Shown piece after piece: positions 13,600 through 17,219 of a DNA stretch of 17,219 bases (positions are counted from its first letter, which is position 1; the number at the start of each line of letters is the position of its first letter). The DNA comes from Bacillota bacterium (GTDB lineage Bacteria; Bacillota; Clostridia; Christensenellales; Christensenellaceae), in assembly GCA_023393165.1 (NCBI GenBank), contig JAEWMJ010000019.1:1-17219 (forward strand), in the 5' to 3' direction. The translations under genes and the position numbers were made by a program. The notes below the pieces were generated by a model. The model was not told where the DNA came from, ran no database searches, and saw nothing but the letters and a program-made list of their open reading frames with translations.

Positions 13600-14088
13600 T
13601 TGGGAAAAGAAAAACATGTTCATTTCACCTTATCTCCTGACAATCCTCGCGAAAAAAAGATTATTGAGATTCTAGAGAAGCTGCCAAACAGACAGGAAAA
13701 AAGCTTTATCGTGTCGCTCATTGAGGGACAAGCGGAACTACAGAAGATCGCCGCCGAGGTGCATGCGCTGGCAGTGCATTTCGGGATTTCTGGATTGGAT
13801 ATGGAAGTGGATTTCACAAAATCTACTTCCAAGCAAAAAGATTTAACCAATGAAACGGAGCAGTTGCCCGGCCAGGTATGCGTCTATGACATTGATGAAC
13901 AGCCGCAAACGATAATAAAACAGGTAAGAGAGCCACGACCTAAATCTACGGCTGCTACTCGTAAACCAGATCCGCAAATTAATGAGCCGTTAAATCGAGG
14001 TAAGCAAGCCGAAGATTCTACTGATATGCCGGATGCAGTAGTGGGATTCATGGGTAACTTTAGCGACTGGGGTGATGATGATGAATAG
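13600..14088 (+). CDS. ParR-like DNA-binding partner of the partition ATPase
   Basis: A 162-aa protein, start TTG: an ATG four bases upstream is in another frame and stops soon, while GGGGGTGAGG fits the TTG. Residues 5-42 (HVHFTLSPDNPREKKIIEIL, then NRQEKSFIVSLIEG) fit a ribbon-helix-helix: one strand, two helices. The rest is a long, flexible, Pro/Lys region ending in the acidic FSDWGDDDE. In ParMRC systems the RHH binds the centromere and the C-terminal tail contacts the filament, which fits this layout. I see no obvious centromere repeat array upstream of the ATPase gene, so the site is unplaced. Confidence 0.75.
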   Translation: MGKEKHVHFTLSPDNPREKKIIEILEKLPNRQEKSFIVSLIEGQAELQKIAAEVHALAVHFGISGLDMEVDFTKSTSKQKDLTNETEQLPGQVCVYDIDEQPQTIIKQVREPRPKSTAATRKPDPQINEPLNRGKQAEDSTDMPDAVVGFMGNFSDWGDDDE

Positions 14089-15040
14089 GTACGACGAATT
14101 GCAAGAAGCACAGTTAAGTTTAGCCAGGCTGCAAGGGCTTAATGATGATCAAATGGAGCTGATGGATAATCCGGATATGGATTATTTGCAGATGGAACAG
14201 ATACGGCTTGGGTTTAAAAACGGCCTATCAATTGATTATGTGGTCGTTTATGCAAACCCTTTATTGTCTGGTCTTAAAATGTTGCTGCTGCGGCTATTGG
14301 GTGAATCAAAGATAGATATCCTGCTTATATCCATAGCGGCCAGGCCGGAGTTGTCTTATGCGCAGACGTATGAGGCATATGCGGCAATCATGGCTGGGCT
14401 GCAGCTCGACCAGGTGGCACAAATTGTAACAAACAAAATTACCCATCGACAGATAGCTGCAGCAAGGCTTGAGTATGAGATTTCCCGGCTTGCCGAAAAA
14501 ACTATTGCGGTGGATTTGGAGAAAAAAGCCCATGAAGCTGTAAAAAAGATTAAGGCGATTAAAAAACCTGCTATTATAAAAATTGATGGGTTTTCTGACG
14601 CGCAGCTTTCCGTAATAAATTTGTTTAATGCAAGCGGTCCAACAAAAGCTCAATTAGAGGTGATATGCAAAAAAGAACTCAATCCTAAGCAAATGCAGGA
14701 AATACGCTGGGGGTTTGAGATAAACCATTTGACGATCCCTCAAGTAATGTCCTACGCTGGTGATCCGTCCCGTGAAGCTGGGCAAATGGCAATCATCCGT
14801 GAGGGCCAACGGTTGGGTTTTGGGCATGACCAAATTGAATTAATTGCGGATCGTAAATTAAACTATAACCAAATGAAACAGGTTTTTCTGTGCTTTGATG
14901 GAGAACACCCATTATCTGTTGAACAGGTAACCTTATTTGCCGATCCGGAGATCCCGGCATATAAAATGCAAGAGTACAGAATGGGATTTGCTGCCGGCAT
15001 GACGGCAGAAGAATTGGGATTGGTTAAAGAAGATATTTAA
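14072..15040 (+). CDS. helical-repeat protein of mobile elements
   Basis: A 322-aa protein of tandem degenerate repeats of about 36 residues. The unit reads roughly 'LSxEQVxxYAxPELxxxQMxQIRxGFxxG'; clear copies are at the N-terminus (DNPDMDYLQMEQIRLGFKNG) and four in the C-terminal third (for example KELNPKQMQEIRWGFEINH, DPEIPAYKMQEYRMGFAAG). Two atypical central stretches separate them, including a Lys/Ala-rich helix at about 145-170. Such repeats recur in conjugative elements of Firmicutes without known function; alpha-solenoid binding is likely. The start falls in a run of four ATGs overlapping the ParR-like stop, so coupling with the partition genes is expected. Any of 14072-14081 could be the start. 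Confidence 0.75.
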   Translation: MMMMNRYDELQEAQLSLARLQGLNDDQMELMDNPDMDYLQMEQIRLGFKNGLSIDYVVVYANPLLSGLKMLLLRLLGESKIDILLISIAARPELSYAQTYEAYAAIMAGLQLDQVAQIVTNKITHRQIAAARLEYEISRLAEKTIAVDLEKKAHEAVKKIKAIKKPAIIKIDGFSDAQLSVINLFNASGPTKAQLEVICKKELNPKQMQEIRWGFEINHLTIPQVMSYAGDPSREAGQMAIIREGQRLGFGHDQIELIADRKLNYNQMKQVFLCFDGEHPLSVEQVTLFADPEIPAYKMQEYRMGFAAGMTAEELGLVKEDI

Positions 15041-15080
15041 AGTTTGGGCAAATACACATTATACTGGGTACTAAATGATT

Positions 15081-15107
15081 ATGAGCGAACTGGCCCGGCT
15101 CGCTCAT
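15081..15107. terminator. hairpin after the repeat protein
   Basis: A perfect 8-bp stem (ATGAGCGA/TCGCTCAT) with an 11-nt GC-rich loop. No T run follows, so it may stabilise the message end and not terminate it. Confidence 0.5.
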
Positions 15108-15130
15108 GTTGCAAAGGAGTATTCGGTTTC

Positions 15131-15159
15131 TTGTTAAAAAGAACTGAATATGATATAAT
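15131..15159 (+). promoter_or_regulatory. promoter of the 245-nt RNA
   Basis: TTGTTA at 15131-15136, a 17-bp spacer, TATAAT at 15154-15159. The first helix of the RNA begins 7 bp after the -10, where transcription should start. Confidence 0.85.
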
Positions 15160-15165
15160 ATAAAA

Positions 15166-15410
15166 AAGGTGGGCTGACACCTTAAAAATCCGACGCTTGA
15201 TAGGGTAAGCGTATATTCCCGTATAGAACCTATCTAGTGGGCGCGTCCACGGAAGATTTACGCGAAAGAAGTACCGACAGGCTTTGCCTGAATCGGTTGC
15301 CTGCTACGGGGGGCTAGGAACCGGAAGCAATGGCCGGACGGTTGGCGGACAACGATAAAATCATGCCAAACAAGCAATAAAAGAGTATCGCTGCGGTGAT
15401 GCTCTTTTTT
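15166..15410 (+). ncRNA. free-standing structured RNA, about 245 nt
   Basis: A complete transcription unit with its own promoter and terminator and no credible frame. Helices read by eye: AAGGTG/CACCTT (15166-15183) at the 5' end; GATAGG (15199-15204) with CCTATC (15229-15234); GTGG/CCAC at 15237-15250, whose loop CGCGT (15242-15246) is fully complementary to ACGCG at 15260-15264, a likely pseudoknot; ACCGA-CAGGC/GCCTG-AA-TCGGT (15273-15297), a 10-bp stem with an AA bulge; AACCG/CGGTT (15319-15343); and the terminator. The GC-rich core stands out from the AT-rich surroundings. The density of pairing plus a pseudoknot recalls large ornate RNAs. The raiA motif is one family to compare, because it has similar size and is reported in integrative elements, but I cannot assign it. 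Confidence 0.8.
15381..15410 (+). terminator. terminator of the structured RNA
   Basis: An 11-bp stem (AAGAGTATCGC and GTGATGCTCTT, with two G:U pairs), loop TGCG, then six Ts. Confidence 0.9.
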
Positions 15411-15436
15411 GCTTTCTTTTTTTGGAGGAAAACATA

Positions 15437-15529
15437 ATGGATGAAACAAGCAGACAAATATTAAAATCAGAAGTGCTTAGTATATATATCTTAATGCCAA
15501 AGAATATAAAAACAGGCTTCTCAATATGA
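15437..15529 (+). other. out-of-frame N-terminal segment of the PBECR4-like gene
   Basis: GGAGG 10 bases ahead starts a 30-codon frame (MDETSRQILKSEVLSIYIL, then divergent residues) ending in an ATGA overlap with the next start. After the TATATATAT run at 15480-15489 the protein continues naturally in the other frame as NAKEYKNRLLN and on into MNVAFVYDE. Removing one TA from the run joins the two as one protein of about 237 residues. It is either a frameshift, a slippage switch, or a short coupled leader peptide. Confidence 0.65.
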
Positions 15530-16152
15530 ATGTTGCATTTGTCTATGATGAAGCACATAAATTACGGGTTATGGAGACAGTGTTTCTTGCTGAAAACTAT
15601 TTACACCTTACAGGCGTTGAGGCCCATAGAGGTATTTCGGCAAGTCGGTTTTTTGAATTATGTCTGGATGAAAAGTTAAGCATAAACGATTTTGACCTAA
15701 AAGATTTTACTACTGAATTAAAATTAAGTGTCTTTGATAGGTTTATTAATATTGACAGTAATGCAAAGATGCTAGGCGATTTTAACTTGCAACGGCCAAA
15801 ATTATATACCGAAAAGTTAGTTGGCAATATCTATGCTTGTATTGGATTTGTAAAAGGTGGAGATCAATATTATATCCCAAATACTTCCTTGAAAGAAGAT
15901 ATACGAGATGTGGTCACTCATGCTAACAGAGTGATTGCGATATACTCAAAAGGCATTCAAAATAGATTTTATGATTCTTTGCTCTATCAGGCCAAGGGGG
16001 TTATATTGGATGAAAAGATTCTACCAAAGGAGTTAATAGGACGGTTAAGAGTTGACAAAGAAAAAAAACCGGTTATAATCCTTGAAACGGCTTACAAGCA
16101 GTTACAGGTTGAACGGGGTATAAAGCTCGGAAGAGAAGATAAAGAACGGTAG
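15526..16152 (+). CDS. PBECR4-like putative phage/element nuclease (start segment out of frame)
   Basis: 208 aa as read from this ATG. The core (about 5-160) matches the PBECR4 pattern ('phage-Barnase-EndoU-ColicinE5/D-RelE-like nuclease 4'): FVYDEAHKL, then NYLHLTGV, DFTTELKLSVF, NAKMLGDFN, KLVGNIYACIGFV and YIPNTSLKEDIRDVV. Members are predicted metal-independent RNases of phages and conjugative elements; activity here is inference. H27 and the KEDIR segment are candidate active-site positions. The normal N-terminus is supplied by 15437-15525 in another frame, and there is no good ribosome binding site at 15526. From residue 186 the tail LETAYKQLQ, IKLGRE is shared with the next gene. Confidence 0.8.
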   Translation: MNVAFVYDEAHKLRVMETVFLAENYLHLTGVEAHRGISASRFFELCLDEKLSINDFDLKDFTTELKLSVFDRFINIDSNAKMLGDFNLQRPKLYTEKLVGNIYACIGFVKGGDQYYIPNTSLKEDIRDVVTHANRVIAIYSKGIQNRFYDSLLYQAKGVILDEKILPKELIGRLRVDKEKKPVIILETAYKQLQVERGIKLGREDKER

Positions 16153-16191
16153 AGACGCTTTCAAAGCGGTTTTTTTATTTAGGGAGGTTTG
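16081..16191 (+). repeat. duplicated tail-plus-terminator module, copy 1
   Basis: Encodes the last 22 residues of the PBECR4-like protein (LETAYKQLQ, then IKLGRE), its TAG stop, the small terminator hairpin CGCTTT/AAAGCG with Ts (16156-16176) and the next ribosome binding site. It matches 16695-16800 along its whole length with scattered substitutions. Confidence 0.85.
16156..16176 (+). terminator. small terminator hairpin
   Basis: CGCTTT-C-AAAGCG followed by a run of seven Ts. The stem is short, so it may be weak and allow read-through into the next gene. Confidence 0.6.
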
Positions 16192-16193
16192 TT

Positions 16194-16778
16194 ATGGAAA
16201 CAGAAATAAATGCCGGATACGAAATAACTGAACGCATAAAAGTTGGGGAATCGGAATTTGTGCTTGGTGAGCTAAAAAAAGATTTTCAACAATTTGTAAC
16301 ATGGAAGTGTAGCGCCGGAGAAAAAGATTATTACTGGGGCCATTATTTTGATGACCGGCTGACTGCGCTAGAAGACCTGTGCAACCGAACGCTTGAAGAA
16401 GTACAGGCAATAAAAGAAATCAGCCCGAAATATATCGCATCTGTTCGGCCATTAAATCCGGACGAGCTGCCAAAAAGGATCGGAAAGCCTGTATGGATAC
16501 AGAATGTTGATGGACAGCATGGCCGCTGGGAGATCTATGATGGTGACGCTTTCTTTTACGGAAAACACTGGGTTGCGTATAAGAATGAGCATGAAGGATT
16601 CATGGCGGCAAATCATTTACGGCTCAAGGAAATAAATAAGAAAAGGGATCTGGCCGATTCTACGGTTGAACAGCCAGATAAGCCGACGAGCGGTCTTGAA
16701 ACTGCATACAAGCAGCTGCAAGGGGAAAGGGATATAAAGCTTGGGAGAGAAGAGAAAGAACAGCAGGGACGCTTTTAA
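16194..16778 (+). CDS. hypothetical element protein with the shared C-terminal tail
   Basis: A 194-aa protein of two parts common in clostridial conjugative elements, function unknown. Residues about 8-75 (ITERIKVGESEFVLGE, FVTWKCSAGEKDYYWGHYFD, then a helix) form one unit. Residues about 85-145 (LNPDELPKRIGKPVWIQNVD, GRWEIYDGDAFFYGKHWVAY) form a second, where 'GKPVWI' starts a recurring strand motif. A polar linker leads to the tail LETAYKQLQ, ERDIKLGREEK (168-188), nearly the same as in the preceding gene although the rest is unrelated. AGGGAGG precedes the ATG. Its stop TAA sits inside the terminator stem because the earlier stop of the module has mutated (TAG to CAG), adding QQGRF-type residues. 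Confidence 0.75.
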   Translation: METEINAGYEITERIKVGESEFVLGELKKDFQQFVTWKCSAGEKDYYWGHYFDDRLTALEDLCNRTLEEVQAIKEISPKYIASVRPLNPDELPKRIGKPVWIQNVDGQHGRWEIYDGDAFFYGKHWVAYKNEHEGFMAANHLRLKEINKKRDLADSTVEQPDKPTSGLETAYKQLQGERDIKLGREEKEQQGRF

Positions 16779-16800
16779 AGCGGTTTTTTATTTATGGAGG
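16695..16800 (+). repeat. duplicated tail-plus-terminator module, copy 2
   Basis: Second copy of the module at 16081-16191, including the hairpin CGCTTTTAAAGCG with Ts (16770-16789) and a ribosome binding site. The main coding difference is the loss of the first stop codon. Confidence 0.85.
16770..16789 (+). terminator. terminator containing the stop codon
   Basis: CGCTTT/AAAGCG palindrome plus six Ts. The TAA stop of the 16194 gene (16776-16778) lies within it. Confidence 0.6.
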
Positions 16801-16807
16801 TACACTT

Positions 16808-17143
16808 ATGTATTATTTCTATCAGGACACAATCATAACGGTTCATCCTGGCATTGGTCAAGAAACGTATGCGACCGTAAAACGCAAGGCTTCGGGCAGT
16901 TGGGAAACGGTCAAGACGCCGTTAATGCCCCGGACGGAATGTGTTGCAACCGCAATTAACAATTTGCATAGATGGTCTGAGATTAAAAAATTGGAGAAGG
17001 CCGACTGCGGCTGCTGCTGGCACAATGTGTGCGGAAAGTGCAGAAAATATGGAAAGCAGCTCAAGTATATTGAAAAAGGCTTTATGGCGGGAGAACAAAA
17101 TTATGAAAGGTGTGAGAAGTGCGTTGAAGAAGGTACTTATTAA
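16808..17143 (+). CDS. small zinc-finger-like protein
   Basis: A 111-aa protein with GGAGG eight bases before the ATG. The N-terminal 60 residues are unrecognised (YYFYQDTIITVHPG start, a likely beta hairpin, then a helix). The C-terminal half is Cys-rich: C67, C69, C70, H72, C75, C78 in CGCCWHNVCGKC, and C102/C105 in ERCEKC. The CxxC pair and the later CxxC could bind one zinc as a treble-clef or ribbon, with the remaining Cys/His as a second site. Likely DNA, RNA or protein binding. It continues the rightward run of element genes. Confidence 0.7.
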   Translation: MYYFYQDTIITVHPGIGQETYATVKRKASGSWETVKTPLMPRTECVATAINNLHRWSEIKKLEKADCGCCWHNVCGKCRKYGKQLKYIEKGFMAGEQNYERCEKCVEEGTY

Positions 17144-17159
17144 GAAAGAGGGTAAACGG

Positions 17160-17219
17160 ATGAGACTTACAGTAGTGAATTCTTTTCTTTTGGACAACCA
17201 GGGCGATATGTATATCTCC
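17160..17219 (+). CDS. partial coding region, cut by the window end
   Basis: An open frame from ATG at 17160 (MRLTVVNSFLLDNQGDMYIS) runs off the right edge. GAGGG lies seven bases upstream and the gap to the previous stop is 16 bp, so it fits the same operon. Twenty residues are too few to name it. Confidence 0.6.
   Translation, partial: MRLTVVNSFLLDNQGDMYIS

Noticed and set aside
14072..15040. Repeat-protein gene as a CRISPR or DNA-level tandem repeat
   Set aside because: The repeat is visible only in protein; DNA units are diverged and there are no constant repeats with spacers. No CRISPR array is seen anywhere in the window.
15258..15449. Minus-strand frame of 63 residues over the structured RNA
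   Set aside because: It crosses the terminator and the helices on the opposite strand and has no start signals.

Overview
The window looks like a low-to-mid GC Firmicutes genome, most likely class Clostridia. The reasons are strong AGGAGG-type ribosome binding sites, a PhoB/VanS-type two-component pair, a DUF2680-like secreted protein, short XRE regulators and cargo typical of clostridial integrative elements. I cannot name a genus. All reading is by eye and no database was searched.

Positions 1 to about 6880 look like host chromosome or old islands. They hold a degenerate copy of a small membrane-protein family (72-461), a leftward response regulator/histidine kinase pair (1823-2503, 495-1826), and a divergent Cys-rich secreted protein (2657-3070) that is a plausible target of the pair. 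A 1.2 kb repeat-rich stretch with decayed coding DNA follows (3071-4287), then two tandem paralogues of the small membrane protein (4288-5035), a 3' fragment of tRNA-Ala(GGC) (5354-5398), and a lipoprotein (5592-6692). A dispersed repeat with a hairpin and a tRNA-tail-like end occurs three times here.

From 6907 to the right edge the window looks like the left end of an integrated mobile element (ICE, integrated plasmid or phage-like). The boundary is a 25-nt tRNA 3' end (6883-6907), followed by a hairpin and direct repeats and then a leftward tyrosine integrase (7064-8209). Next is a regulatory switch: a leftward XRE repressor (8819-9187), four similar 16-bp operator-like sites around two divergent promoters (9210-9324), and a rightward Cro-like gene (9351-9563). 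Two orphan repressor C-terminal ends lie downstream of the live repressor. Continuing right are a second HTH gene, a structured intergenic region (10070-10275), unknown cargo, a membrane protein, a GNAT-like acetyltransferase, a ParM/ParR-like partition pair with a helical-repeat protein, a strong candidate for a free-standing structured RNA of about 245 nt (15166-15410), a PBECR4-like putative nuclease whose first exon-like segment is out of frame, and small element-type proteins. Two adjacent proteins end in the same peptide tail, carried by a duplicated DNA module that includes the terminator. The right end of the element, any relaxase or conjugation genes, and the intact tRNA are outside the window.

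The most promising undescribed items are the 245-nt RNA, the array of orphan repressor tails, the shared C-terminal tail module, and the TA-repeat frameshift in the PBECR4-like gene.
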